54,446 bases of DNA from Sedimenticola sp. (GCA_027083925.1 JALWMK010000070.1:1-54446); one strand, 5' to 3'. Shown: positions 34,408 to 43,357, numbered from the stretch's first letter. Notes: generated by a model not told the origin, from the sequence alone. Numbers and translations are program-made.

Positions 34408-34530
34408 CTAGTTTCCAGGATCGAACAGATAAACCCCTATCATAAACAGCAGCCACAGGGTCCATATTCCAATGAACGCCAGTGAACCATAGGCGATCCA
34501 TTTCTGTTTTCTGTTTAATGGCTCGAGCAC
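34408..34530 (-). CDS. 40-residue single-helix membrane protein in the cytochrome module
   Basis: A GTG start at 34530 lies four bases after the cytochrome b stop codon; the stop is TAG at 34408-34410. The product is LEPLNRKQK followed by one strongly hydrophobic, tryptophan-rich helix (ending FMIGVYLFDPGN). The basic N-terminus and acidic C-terminus predict N-in orientation. Alternative frames across the same DNA give no such helix. No clear ribosome-binding site is visible, so translation may be coupled to cytochrome b. Small one-helix subunits are common in cytochrome complexes (CcoQ, CydX), which is the model I infer. Module 1 has no equivalent. Confidence 0.55.
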   Translation of the reverse strand: MLEPLNRKQKWIAYGSLAFIGIWTLWLLFMIGVYLFDPGN

Positions 34531-34533
34531 GGC

Positions 34534-35487
34534 TCATTGTCCGTCCGCCGGTACTGATGCAGGCAACCCTTCCGACAGCCGTTCCTGCGCCCGCAAATCA
34601 TATTTCTGCAGCAATGTGCGGAGATAGGCTCTTTCTGCTGGTTGTTCTACCAGATTGCGCAGGTACTCAAGAAAATGTTCCTCGATCTGGTGCTCCCGGG
34701 TAATTTTTCCGGTGAGATAGGTCCACTGCATGGGGAATCGGCCCGGAGCCAGGTGTACGTTATACCAATGCCAGAATGCGATTACGACCAGGGCGAGCAG
34801 GGCTTCATGGGGATGTGCAAGGCGCATGATGTCCTGAAAATAGTATGCCCAGCCTGAGGGAAGGATGCTCGCCCAGATATCCGGGAAGAGAAATGCAGAG
34901 CCGGACAGCACCATAACGGAGTTGCCAAATGCTGCGGCAAAGTAGTGGATCTTCTGCTTGTACATGAACTTGTCCATTTCTGGGCGTTGCTTCCTGGTGC
35001 CAGCGAAATACATGACATCTTCCTTCATGTCCTGCAGATCCTTGTACATGGGAATAACGGTCCGCCGTATGTCGAAACGGCCTCTGGCGAGCCGGATGAT
35101 GGTGCCAGCGGCCAGGGTGGCAACGTGATAGATCATGGTAAAGATCATGACTGCGGCCAGTGTTCGGTGGATGGTGCGGGTAACCTCGATTCCTCCCAGC
35201 ATGCTGTTGAAAGGTTCTGCCCAGAAGGCATCGGAAAAGTGAACCGGCAAGCCGGTGAAGGCCAGTAGCAGAAAGGTGGAAAAGGTCAATAAGTGCTGGA
35301 TGCGGATATGAATGGAATAGCGGGGCAGATCTCCAATGGGGTTGGAGATTACATTCTTGTACAACAGCACCCGATCCTGGGGCATTAGTTCAATGAGATC
35401 CTCAACCTCTTTTCGATCCTTGTCCGGTGTGCGGTTCTGACGCATGCATTTCTGCAGCGCTTTTTCTGCCTCTTTCGATAACTTCAT
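34534..35487 (-). CDS. FdnI/HydC-type b cytochrome (module 2)
   Basis: A 317-residue protein with four membrane helices and the same histidine pattern as the module 1 protein: HIRIQHLLTFSTF, IHRTLAAVMIFTMIYH and HPHEALLALVVIAFWHWYNVHLAP. It differs by an N-terminal cytoplasmic extension of ~55 charged residues and a C-terminal extension of ~40. The extensions contain one cysteine (LQKCMRQ) and no known domain. It should exchange electrons between the quinone pool and the flanking c cytochromes. Confidence 0.88.
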   Translation of the reverse strand: MKLSKEAEKALQKCMRQNRTPDKDRKEVEDLIELMPQDRVLLYKNVISNPIGDLPRYSIHIRIQHLLTFSTFLLLAFTGLPVHFSDAFWAEPFNSMLGGIEVTRTIHRTLAAVMIFTMIYHVATLAAGTIIRLARGRFDIRRTVIPMYKDLQDMKEDVMYFAGTRKQRPEMDKFMYKQKIHYFAAAFGNSVMVLSGSAFLFPDIWASILPSGWAYYFQDIMRLAHPHEALLALVVIAFWHWYNVHLAPGRFPMQWTYLTGKITREHQIEEHFLEYLRNLVEQPAERAYLRTLLQKYDLRAQERLSEGLPASVPADGQ

Positions 35488-35575
35488 ATTGTGTCTCAGT
35501 TATACAGCCGCCTTGGTGGCCTCTATTGTTGTCTATTTGTCTCTTGTCTCACTCCAGGGACCCGATGATAAAGCT

Positions 35576-36703
35576 TTACCGGGGGATAATACGCTTGCGC
35601 TTGCGCTTGCTTCTGCGCCACCATGTTGAACCCCAGCGTATGCGCCAGCCAACGCCGTCACGCCGCCGGCCAAAGGTTTCAAACAGGGAGAGGCCGATCA
35701 GGGCAACTACAACGCCGTTTCCGACAACGCCGTAAATTGCCTCGGCTTTGTGCAGTACCGGGTTGTATTTTGCGTCGAAAGAAGGGTGTGGATCGACGGC
35801 CAGGAATTTCTCATCTGCGTACTTGTGGCACTGGCGGCAAGTCTCCACCCGGTTGTTGCTATGGGTTGGCGATGCCGGATCCCGTGAAGAGAGAATGCCG
35901 TGGACGCCCCGGTAGTAGTTTTCCTGGTCGGCATGGCAAACCAGGCAGGTTGCCGCCCCTTCGAGTCCATATTTTGTCACCTTGCCGTGAAAGCTCTCCT
36001 CGTAGGATTTTGCGGCGATGAGGAACTTTTTGCCGAGTGGTTCGCCCGCCTCTTCTGCTGCAGCGGCATGGCGCTCGAGCATTTTTTCGTTGCTGTGGCA
36101 GCGACTGCACAGGGCGACAATTTCTTCGCCGGAGCGCTTGACCTCCAGCACCCGTCTGCTGGTATGGGAGTACCACTGGGTAACGAAGTCCAGCTTTTCA
36201 TGGCACAGTTCGCAACGGTCGATCACCTTCTTCGGCGGCTCCGTCTGGTGGGGGTTGTACAGGGGGTTGGTGTGACAGCTTATGCAGTATGGCTTGTCGG
36301 CATCCAGCCCCTCGGCAATTTTCCCCCGGGCATGAACGCTGTTCTGATACAGGTCATAGACCGGCTTGTGGCTGAAGGGCTTGCCTGTGGCCGGGTTTTT
36401 CTTGGTGTGGCATTCCTGTTCGCAGGTGACGCCTGTCTCTACCGGGCGGTGGGGCAGTTCCTTGATGTAGTTGTGGCAGTCACGGCAGGGAACGTTCCGA
36501 TGCACGGTATTGGAAAACATTTCTGGTGGCACATTGTAAGAGCGGAAAACGCCATCCTGGGTGACTCTGCCCATACGGGGATATTTGTGGCACATGAGGC
36601 AGGCTTCATCATCTTCGAAAGCGGCTTGTGCTGTCGACAGGCCGGTCAGTGCCAATGTCAGCACTAACACGAATAAAAGCCAATATATCAAGCGGTTTTG
36701 CAT
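35576..36703 (-). CDS. Octahaem c-type cytochrome with C-terminal membrane anchor (module 2)
   Basis: The start at 36703 is decided by AGGGGAG six bases upstream and by the signal peptide MQNRLIYWLLFVLVLTLALTG that begins there. The 375-residue protein has CLMCH, CRDCH, CEQECH (C-x3-CH), CISCH, CELCH, CSRCH, CLVCH and CRQCH. That makes eight motifs in the same order as the module 1 protein (second C-x3-CH motif again third in line). A membrane helix lies near residues 325-345 and a very basic tail RRSKRKRKRIIPR follows. It is the first gene of module 2. Confidence 0.9.
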   Translation of the reverse strand: MQNRLIYWLLFVLVLTLALTGLSTAQAAFEDDEACLMCHKYPRMGRVTQDGVFRSYNVPPEMFSNTVHRNVPCRDCHNYIKELPHRPVETGVTCEQECHTKKNPATGKPFSHKPVYDLYQNSVHARGKIAEGLDADKPYCISCHTNPLYNPHQTEPPKKVIDRCELCHEKLDFVTQWYSHTSRRVLEVKRSGEEIVALCSRCHSNEKMLERHAAAAEEAGEPLGKKFLIAAKSYEESFHGKVTKYGLEGAATCLVCHADQENYYRGVHGILSSRDPASPTHSNNRVETCRQCHKYADEKFLAVDPHPSFDAKYNPVLHKAEAIYGVVGNGVVVALIGLSLFETFGRRRDGVGWRIRWGSTWWRRSKRKRKRIIPR

Positions 36704-36961
36704 CTTAAACTCCCCTGACAAAGCCAATCGTCACCAAAGTCGATTGCTATGACGAAATTGTTATTATTCTATGTAGGTATGGCCTTTATAATTGTTGGGA
36801 ATGTGGCCGATTGCTGCTAACAATTGTGCTGATGAGCATAGCAAGATAGCTAATCGGAGACAAGTTTTCTTGCGGGCGTCCGATGTTCAGGATTCACGGG
36901 CAAACCCTGGAGCAGGACTCGGCCTCCCCGAACGCGCAAAATATTCAGGGCATCTTCTCCT

Positions 36962-37091
36962 GCGCAAGCGCAAGCGCTGGATTCCCCAGCGGTTCAAAAA
37001 ATGCCCGCTTAACCTGAGGCGAGGGTGAAGCTGAGATTTCTTGATTTTACGGGAAAATCAATAGCATACGCTCTGAACCCGCAGATTCAGG
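36962..37091. mobile_element. Family 2 element, left end degenerate
   Basis: It shares the block CCAGCGGTTCAAAAAATGCC and CGCTTAACCTGA with the copies at 12344 and 50695. It also shares the right part ..GGGAAAATCAATAGCATACG and the end TGAACCCGCAGATTCAGG. The left inverted end is not recognisable. The rest of 36704-37172 contains no gene I can support. Confidence 0.65.
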
Positions 37092-37172
37092 CTGCAGTTA
37101 TCATGGCAATTGGAGCAGTAACCTGCATACGATGCATTCCGCCCGGGAACCGATGGTTTTTCATTCAAATAC

Positions 37173-38915
37173 TCAAGGCCCCATGCAGCCCATGCCGCCA
37201 CCGCCACCACCGCCATAGGTACATGGGTTATGGTTTTTACCGTGGCAGCTCAAATAACAGCTGCCCTCAAAAGTGCCGGTTGATTGGTAGTAGAGCAGGC
37301 CATCGCTGTTTGGTTGTACGACATCCAGATCGAAGTTGATCAGTTTTGTTCCACTGTGCAGCCCTGATGGGCGCACTCCATGGGGATCGTGGCATACATT
37401 GCAGGGCGTGTTCAAACTGCCACCGCCACCGCCACCACCCATGCCGGAGATATGGCGTCTGTGCTTGGAGAAGCTTTGGTCGCCCAGGATGCTGCTGCGG
37501 TCGTGGCATTTGTAGCAAAGCGCATAGGCGGATGCTGATTCCGGGTTGGGGTCTGTGGTGATGTACTGGCGTTGCAATATTGGCTGATAGTTGGATCCAT
37601 GCGGCCCCCTGGACGTCGAATCAGGTCCGGGAAAGGGTTCATCGTTGTCGTGGCAATCGGTGCATTTCATTGTGCTGCCGGTGCTCCACGGGGAGATCAG
37701 ACTGGGAACATTCGGGTTTGCCCCCGGGGCGGCTATGGGGTGGTAGGAGGGATTGGAGGTGGAGAAATCCAGGCGCACATTGGGTTCCGGAATCAGCCGG
37801 TTGGTTCTCACCTCGGCGGAGGGCTGGGTGTCGCCGTGACAACGGAAGCACAGCTGGTACTCGGCAGTAATCGGGTCCACCTCTGCACCGCCGATGGTGA
37901 TTCCCCTTACGTTCCGCAATGTTCCCATTCCGGCAGCGATCGGCCATACGGCGTGTGAGTTGTGGCAGTCTTGGCATTCGACGTGGCGGTCGCTGACCAA
38001 TACATTTTCCGTAGGATCGTGGACGCCGGTAGTAAGATTCAGGGGGTGTGCGGATATCTTGCTCAGGGCGGTGTCGATGTTGCTTCGCGCCACATGCCCG
38101 TTGTGACAGTCCAGGCAGACCTGCTCTTCTGCGGCATGCTTCAACAGCCTTTCTCCGCCAGCCTGGTGGGGGGTGTGGCAGCTATAGCAAGCGTTGGCAT
38201 TTACTGTGGTCCATTCCGTATAGGGCCAGGGGTCTGGCCCTATACCATCCCAGCTTTTCCCGGTTATCTGGTGCGAGGTGATGTCGTGGTAGGCAGTATG
38301 GCAGGTCTCACATAACGCCCCATATCCATCCCCCTTGACCAGAAATTTGCCATTGCTGTTATCGTGGGGGTCATGGCAACTCGTGCACTGTACCTGACCG
38401 GAGGCATCCAGCTTGACCGCTCCGGTCAGGGTAGAGGGGGATTTCAGCCTGCCATCTGCAGTGGCCAGCGCTTCGGTGTACTCAAATGAGACAGGATGGT
38501 CATCAGACAGATCCGTTCCCAGTTTGCTTCTGCCTTCGGGCATCGTCGTCACTCCACCAGCCATGGCAACCGGGGTGTCCCTGCTGATCAGGTCTCCCAG
38601 GGCGATGGTGCCGTCATGGCAGCTCAGGCAGAGCAGCGAGGCGCCGGTAGGTTGCCCGGGTGCGGCATCGCTGGTGCTGCTGCTGTATGGGGTATAGTTT
38701 TGCCCTGCATCCTGACGGTTCCAGAGGGGGACTTGGGGTGAGGCGTTGTGCGGTGTATGGCAAAATATGCAAATCTCGGACTCGCTGGTGGCTTTGATGC
38801 TGCCGGTACCAGAAGCAGACAAATTGTGCTTGGTGGTCTCTATGCCTCCTGACAGCAATTCCATATACAGCACAGACAGGGTAAAGAGCAGGATTGAGAT
38901 GGCTGTTTTATTCAT
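37173..38915 (-). CDS. Dodecahaem c-type cytochrome with glycine-rich C-terminus
   Basis: A 580-residue protein with an N-terminal signal or anchor and 11 CXXCH motifs (CIFCH, CLSCH, CTSCH, CETCH, CYSCH, CLDCH, CQDCH, CFRCH, CTDCH, CYKCH, CNVCH) plus CYLSCH (C-x3-CH). The first ~200 residues are homologous to the tetrahaem protein at 43419. Two runs of seven glycines occur, at MGGGGGGGS and in the C-terminal YGGGGGGGMGCMGP. The start overlaps the stop of the NHL lipoprotein gene by four bases. It is the best candidate for the haem wire that works with the barrel at 39955. Confidence 0.9.
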   Translation of the reverse strand: MNKTAISILLFTLSVLYMELLSGGIETTKHNLSASGTGSIKATSESEICIFCHTPHNASPQVPLWNRQDAGQNYTPYSSSTSDAAPGQPTGASLLCLSCHDGTIALGDLISRDTPVAMAGGVTTMPEGRSKLGTDLSDDHPVSFEYTEALATADGRLKSPSTLTGAVKLDASGQVQCTSCHDPHDNSNGKFLVKGDGYGALCETCHTAYHDITSHQITGKSWDGIGPDPWPYTEWTTVNANACYSCHTPHQAGGERLLKHAAEEQVCLDCHNGHVARSNIDTALSKISAHPLNLTTGVHDPTENVLVSDRHVECQDCHNSHAVWPIAAGMGTLRNVRGITIGGAEVDPITAEYQLCFRCHGDTQPSAEVRTNRLIPEPNVRLDFSTSNPSYHPIAAPGANPNVPSLISPWSTGSTMKCTDCHDNDEPFPGPDSTSRGPHGSNYQPILQRQYITTDPNPESASAYALCYKCHDRSSILGDQSFSKHRRHISGMGGGGGGGSLNTPCNVCHDPHGVRPSGLHSGTKLINFDLDVVQPNSDGLLYYQSTGTFEGSCYLSCHGKNHNPCTYGGGGGGGMGCMGP

Positions 38916-39955
38916 CTTTCGTCCCCAAGATAGCGAAAAACCTGCACACGGTTGTTAAAGGAGTCCGCAACGAAAATGCGGTTTTTGTCATCGATAAAAA
39001 TGCCGGTTGGCAGCCAAAACTGCCCCGGCCCATGTCCTTGTTCACCTATGTAGAGTAGCAATTCTCCTGCAGGATTGAAAATTTGCATGGAATTGTGCAG
39101 AGAATCCAGCACATACAGGTTTCCATGGCGGTCTGTTGCAATGCCTTTGGGCCTGGGCAAATCACCGGTCGCGTCTCCAGGGCGGCCGAAGGCGGAAATG
39201 AAACGGCCGTTTTCATCAAACTGCTGGATACGGAAATTGAGTGAGTCCGTAACCCAGAGGCGGCGAGTGGACGGGTCGTTCCAGATCATCGTCGGGAAGT
39301 TGAATTCTCCCGTCCCCGCTCCCCGCTTGCCAAACTGGTAGAGCAGCTGTCCTTCCAGATCAAATACCAGTATTTCATGCCGGAGAGTATTGACAACGTA
39401 CAGCCGCTCTCCATCCACGGCCAGCCCGGTGGGCTGGTCGAGTGCAATGCTGGTCTGCAAAGGAATGGCATACTGATCATCGCCGGATATCAAAAAAATC
39501 TGGTTTAAGCCGGAGTCCGAGACATAGACCCGGTTTCCCGGCCCGATAGCCAGAGCAATCGGGGAGCGAAAAGCTGCCCCGTTTTTCGGGCGTATAATAT
39601 CGTGTTCCTTACGCCGGGTATTGAAGCGGTATACCGCTCTGGAGCCAGGGTCGGCAACATACAGAACCTCATCCGCTGTCATTACCGCAGCAGTGGGACG
39701 GATCAGGCGGCTTTCCTTGCTTCCGGCAAGCCAGCCTGCCAGTTTGTGCCACAACCCGGGCTTGATTCCAAGGTCTGCTGGGATGGAAATTTGCCGAACA
39801 TACTCTAGCCTTGCCATTGCAGGTGGTTTCGGCCAGGTTATGCGCTGCTGACTTTTCTGCACGCCAGAATTTGGGCTGCCCGCGCAGGATGAAAGCAGCA
39901 GCCCCGCCGCCAACAAAGCTACTGCTCCGGCAAGCCTTCGGGCAAGGCTGGCCAT
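38912..39955 (-). CDS. NHL-repeat lipoprotein (downstream of barrel)
   Basis: A 347-residue protein with a lipoprotein signal ending LLSSCAG, then ~six NHL blades. Examples are YVADPGSRAVYRF, YVSDSGLNQIFLI, WVTDSLNFRIQQF, YVLDSLHNSMQIF and FVADSFNNRVQVF. Its start overlaps the barrel stop by one base (TGATG) and its stop overlaps the dodecahaem start by four. The three are thus translated as a unit, strong evidence that they work together. A propeller tethered to the outer membrane beside a barrel and a cytochrome is inferred. Confidence 0.9.
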   Translation of the reverse strand: MASLARRLAGAVALLAAGLLLSSCAGSPNSGVQKSQQRITWPKPPAMARLEYVRQISIPADLGIKPGLWHKLAGWLAGSKESRLIRPTAAVMTADEVLYVADPGSRAVYRFNTRRKEHDIIRPKNGAAFRSPIALAIGPGNRVYVSDSGLNQIFLISGDDQYAIPLQTSIALDQPTGLAVDGERLYVVNTLRHEILVFDLEGQLLYQFGKRGAGTGEFNFPTMIWNDPSTRRLWVTDSLNFRIQQFDENGRFISAFGRPGDATGDLPRPKGIATDRHGNLYVLDSLHNSMQIFNPAGELLLYIGEQGHGPGQFWLPTGIFIDDKNRIFVADSFNNRVQVFRYLGDER

Positions 39956-41949
39956 CAGAAACGCCTTGAAATGGAGATATCGAACCGGGTTCTTTCTCTG
40001 TCGGAATCGCCGATGGAATTACTGTTGTAACGAGCGTTGGCGGTTACTTTCAGCTGGCGGATTTTCCAGTCAAAACGAAGGGAGGCGCTGGTATTGGATC
40101 GCAATTTGGTTCCTCCGGTATCTTCTTCATCGATGACATTGATGCTCATGGTGCTTCTGCGCCACGGCGATGCGTTATAACGTATTCCCCAGCGGGTCAA
40201 ATCAGTATCTTCGGGCGAGCCGTCCCTGTCAACCAGTTCCCTGTCGGCAAAAATGCGCAGACGCCCGTTTAATGGCGTGGGCATTTGCACATAGAGACCG
40301 TATTGGGTGCTGTCATAGGGGATGATTTCATCTTCGTAGCGCTCCAGTTCGCTGCGGCCTCCAAAGGACCATTCATCCCAGAAGGGAAGGTCAAAGTTGA
40401 GGCCAACTTTCGTGCTCTTGCTGGAATTTAAGGGCAGGGTGGGATTGCCTTCGTCCAGGGATCTTTCTACATTATGGTATTGTGCGAAAGCTCTGATGTG
40501 CTGCCCCCTGTTGAGATCGATCCGATAGCGCTGGTTTATGCCGTTGAATACGGCAGTTCCGCCAGTTTCATATGAATAATCCACCTGTACTTCTTCTCCG
40601 TCAGTGATATTTCCCGTGGGGATTCGCTGAATGCTGGTGGCGTCTCCAGAGACGATCAGGCGGTAATCGATGCTCTCTACATAAACCTGTGTGGAGGACA
40701 GGTTAGTTATTTTTACGCTTCCGGTGACAACGTAGCTGCGTGACAGGGTGGAGGGCGTGGTGTTGTTTAAAATATGATGTTCGGCAAAAATCTGGGCCTG
40801 GTCAGAGGCTGCCTGGCGATCCGTTCGATCCACCGTCCAGCCCGTGCTGTAACGTATGTTGAACAGGCTGAACTCCTGCAGATAAGACAGGGACAGGCTG
40901 CCGCTGAGGTAGTCCTGGTTATATGCTTCCGCCTGGTAGTTTTGCGCTTTGGCGGCCGCACTGACATGCAGGCGTTTGTCAAAAGGATAGTAGCTCACGC
41001 CAAGATTTAGTTGATTCGATTGGGAGTCTGTTTGTTCTGCGGTCCAATCGCGGAAAGTGTAGCGATAATAGGAAGTCAGGTTATCGGCATGGGTCCAGTT
41101 GATGCTGGGCCGGTACGAGATCTCTTCCAGTGTGGGCCGGCTGTCTTGCTTCTTATAGGTGAAGAAATTGTTGAACAGAATCTGCCCGTTTTCTCCAAAA
41201 GTATGCTCTGCCTGTATATCCAAGGTGTTTGTTGTTCTTGACGTTGGCGCAATGGGTAGTTCGTAGCTTCCGCTGCTGGATTGTTCCTTAAGCCAGTAAT
41301 ACCCGATACTTCCGTCTCCATTAGAACCCAGGTCAATGGATAGCACGACAGATGCCTGATCGCTCGCTTCGTCAACTTTGCGCTGTATGCTGCTGCCATC
41401 CGTCTGCTGTGAACTCATGCGAATATCCAGCAGCGGCGCCATTACAAAAGGGTTTTTTAGGGAAAAATCAATTCCATATCTGCTTCTTTCCAGTAGCATC
41501 CTGTCTTGGGTTGCTGCTGAACTGCTACTGAAGTTTCGATCGTAGTATAAGGTAAACGGGTAGTTTTTCTCTTTGAGGATATTTGCCTTGGCGTGGAAAT
41601 TGAAAAATTGTTCATTGGTGGAATGGGTAACCAAATCAGAATCATAACTATTTTGCAAAAAAACCGGGCCACCCCCAAAATCCAGTAGGACAAGATTGGG
41701 ATGGTAGATATAGCTGTGAATCAGAATATCCAGTTCTTCCTGGAAGGTATTACCGGTGCGGTAGCTGTTGTTTTTGTTATCGGCGTTATCAGTAGCAATG
41801 TACTCGTCAAAAAAATAGGCTAACGTCAATTCTGTTTCAATGCCGGTGATACGGAAAGGGGTGATTTCCACTGATCTGGTGCTGGTCGAGAGGAAAATCA
41901 GCGCCCCTGTACTTGCTAGCAATAGCGTATTGAACTTTAGTCTCAGCAT
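39955..41949 (-). CDS. Outer-membrane beta-barrel, putative porin of a cytochrome conduit
   Basis: A 664-residue protein with a signal peptide (1-~27) and a body of alternating hydrophobic and polar residues with many aromatic strand ends, such as NYPFTLYYDRNFSSSS, LTSYYRYTFRDW and QYGLYVQMPTPL. It ends in the C-terminal phenylalanine typical of BAM substrates. Size fits ~22-28 strands, as in MtrB/PioB-type conduit barrels, but I see no cysteine and no CXXC near the N-terminus, so it is not a plain MtrB. It lies 16 bases after one NHL lipoprotein gene and overlaps the next by one base. Role as a sheath for a multihaem cytochrome is inferred from position. Confidence 0.85.
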   Translation of the reverse strand: MLRLKFNTLLLASTGALIFLSTSTRSVEITPFRITGIETELTLAYFFDEYIATDNADNKNNSYRTGNTFQEELDILIHSYIYHPNLVLLDFGGGPVFLQNSYDSDLVTHSTNEQFFNFHAKANILKEKNYPFTLYYDRNFSSSSAATQDRMLLERSRYGIDFSLKNPFVMAPLLDIRMSSQQTDGSSIQRKVDEASDQASVVLSIDLGSNGDGSIGYYWLKEQSSSGSYELPIAPTSRTTNTLDIQAEHTFGENGQILFNNFFTYKKQDSRPTLEEISYRPSINWTHADNLTSYYRYTFRDWTAEQTDSQSNQLNLGVSYYPFDKRLHVSAAAKAQNYQAEAYNQDYLSGSLSLSYLQEFSLFNIRYSTGWTVDRTDRQAASDQAQIFAEHHILNNTTPSTLSRSYVVTGSVKITNLSSTQVYVESIDYRLIVSGDATSIQRIPTGNITDGEEVQVDYSYETGGTAVFNGINQRYRIDLNRGQHIRAFAQYHNVERSLDEGNPTLPLNSSKSTKVGLNFDLPFWDEWSFGGRSELERYEDEIIPYDSTQYGLYVQMPTPLNGRLRIFADRELVDRDGSPEDTDLTRWGIRYNASPWRRSTMSINVIDEEDTGGTKLRSNTSASLRFDWKIRQLKVTANARYNSNSIGDSDRERTRFDISISRRF

Positions 41950-41965
41950 GTGATTTCAGCTGCGT

Positions 41966-43057
41966 TCACTGATAATCCATGTCCTGCATTTTGCCGAAAC
42001 CATACACGTTTACCTTGTTAGGCCCAAATTGATTACTGACAAGAATCACATACTCCAGTTGGAAACCCGGTGCCGCATATGGCTGGAAATAGGCCACGTT
42101 TTCATAGTCAATGGATATATCGGTTGGCAGGTAGAGCTGGCCGGGGCCGATTCCCGGTTCAGCGAAAAACAACAAAAGCATCCCCTCAGAATTAAAAACT
42201 TGGACATTTTGAAAGGCTGCGTCTACTACATAGGTGTGTCTATCCCTGTCTACAGCGATGCCCTTGGGGCGGGCGAAATTTCCCAGCGAGGTGCCAACCT
42301 CACCCAGCTTGCGGATAAAGCGGCCTTCGGGGGAAAACACCTCTACTCGGAAATTTGCGCTATCGCTCACATACAGGTTGCCATCCGGACCCACGGCGAT
42401 ATTGGTGGGGTAAACAAATTTTCCTTCGTCAGATCCGGCGGTGCCGATGGTATAGAGGAATTCCCCGGAAACTTTATCCAAAACCCTGACTTGGTGATTC
42501 TTCAGGTCTGTTACAAACAGTTTATTGCCGAGGATGGCAATGCCGCTTGGTTTCATTTCTCCGGTTTGGCCAAAAGCCTTGATTCTGTTGTTCCCTTGAT
42601 CAAATACCAGCACTTGTTTGAGGATGGTGTCTGTGATGTATTTGTTGCCTTCGGCATCGATGGCGATATTGATTGGTTTTTTCAGACCCCCAACGGTATG
42701 GAAAGTATCGTTCTTAAGATCGAATATCGCGTATCCACCGCTGCTGCTATCGACTACATACAACTTACCGTCGAACAACGTTACCCCATAGGGCTTTTTT
42801 AGCATTTGCTCCTCAATGCTCTCTTTTCCCAAGACAAAAGCGGCAAGCCCCGATTTTTCCTTCTTTTTCAAGTCCTTGGCGCCAGAGAAAGAGGTAAGGA
42901 ACTGAATGCGTGGTGGGTTGGGCAGCGGTGGGTAGAAAACCGCTCCGGTTTCCTTTTTCTCCTCTTGGGGTTTGGGTGGCGTAGCGCAACCCGCAAGTAT
43001 TAGGATGGCAAGAAAAACAGCAAAAAAAGTGTATGGATTAAGTTTTCTATTATTCAT
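41966..43057 (-). CDS. NHL-repeat lipoprotein (upstream of barrel)
   Basis: A 363-residue protein with a lipoprotein signal (LAILILAGCAT), a lysine-rich linker and NHL blades such as KYITDTILKQVLVF, LFVTDLKNHQVRVL, YVSDSANFRVEVF and YVVDAAFQNVQVF. It is about the same length as, and clearly paralogous to, the protein at 38912; both contain 'RPKGIAVD/TD' and 'GPGQ.(W/Y)LPT' segments. It is the first gene of the barrel-cytochrome operon. No redox centre is present; an adaptor role is inferred. Confidence 0.9.
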   Translation of the reverse strand: MNNRKLNPYTFFAVFLAILILAGCATPPKPQEEKKETGAVFYPPLPNPPRIQFLTSFSGAKDLKKKEKSGLAAFVLGKESIEEQMLKKPYGVTLFDGKLYVVDSSSGGYAIFDLKNDTFHTVGGLKKPINIAIDAEGNKYITDTILKQVLVFDQGNNRIKAFGQTGEMKPSGIAILGNKLFVTDLKNHQVRVLDKVSGEFLYTIGTAGSDEGKFVYPTNIAVGPDGNLYVSDSANFRVEVFSPEGRFIRKLGEVGTSLGNFARPKGIAVDRDRHTYVVDAAFQNVQVFNSEGMLLLFFAEPGIGPGQLYLPTDISIDYENVAYFQPYAAPGFQLEYVILVSNQFGPNKVNVYGFGKMQDMDYQ

Positions 43058-43357
43058 GTGGGTATATTATAAAGCCTGCTGATAGCGCTATTCTGCTCTT
43101 TCCGGAGCTGGAAAAAAGAATCAAAATAAAACCACGGTCTGGCATAGAAGCTTTATTTTGGAATTCTCATTCCATTCTCTTGCATGAGGGAAAATTCAGA
43201 TAGCTAAAAACACCGAGTTAGGCCAGGCTGTTCTTGGATTTATTATTAACGGTCTCGCTTCCTTAAAATGTGTCTAAAGGAGGCGGAAGATGCCTGGCTT
43301 ACAGCAAGGTGTTGCCGCGAAAACCTTGAAAGGGAAATTGGTAAGAATCTCAGTACT

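Noticed and set aside
37346-37642. Possible CRISPR-like or simple repeats in the glycine codons
   Set aside because: The repeats are CCACCG-type triplets coding for the glycine runs of the dodecahaem protein, without spacers.
39955-41949. Identification of the barrel as MtrB or PioB
   Set aside because: No N-terminal CXXC and no clear sequence signature of that family; only size and context agree.
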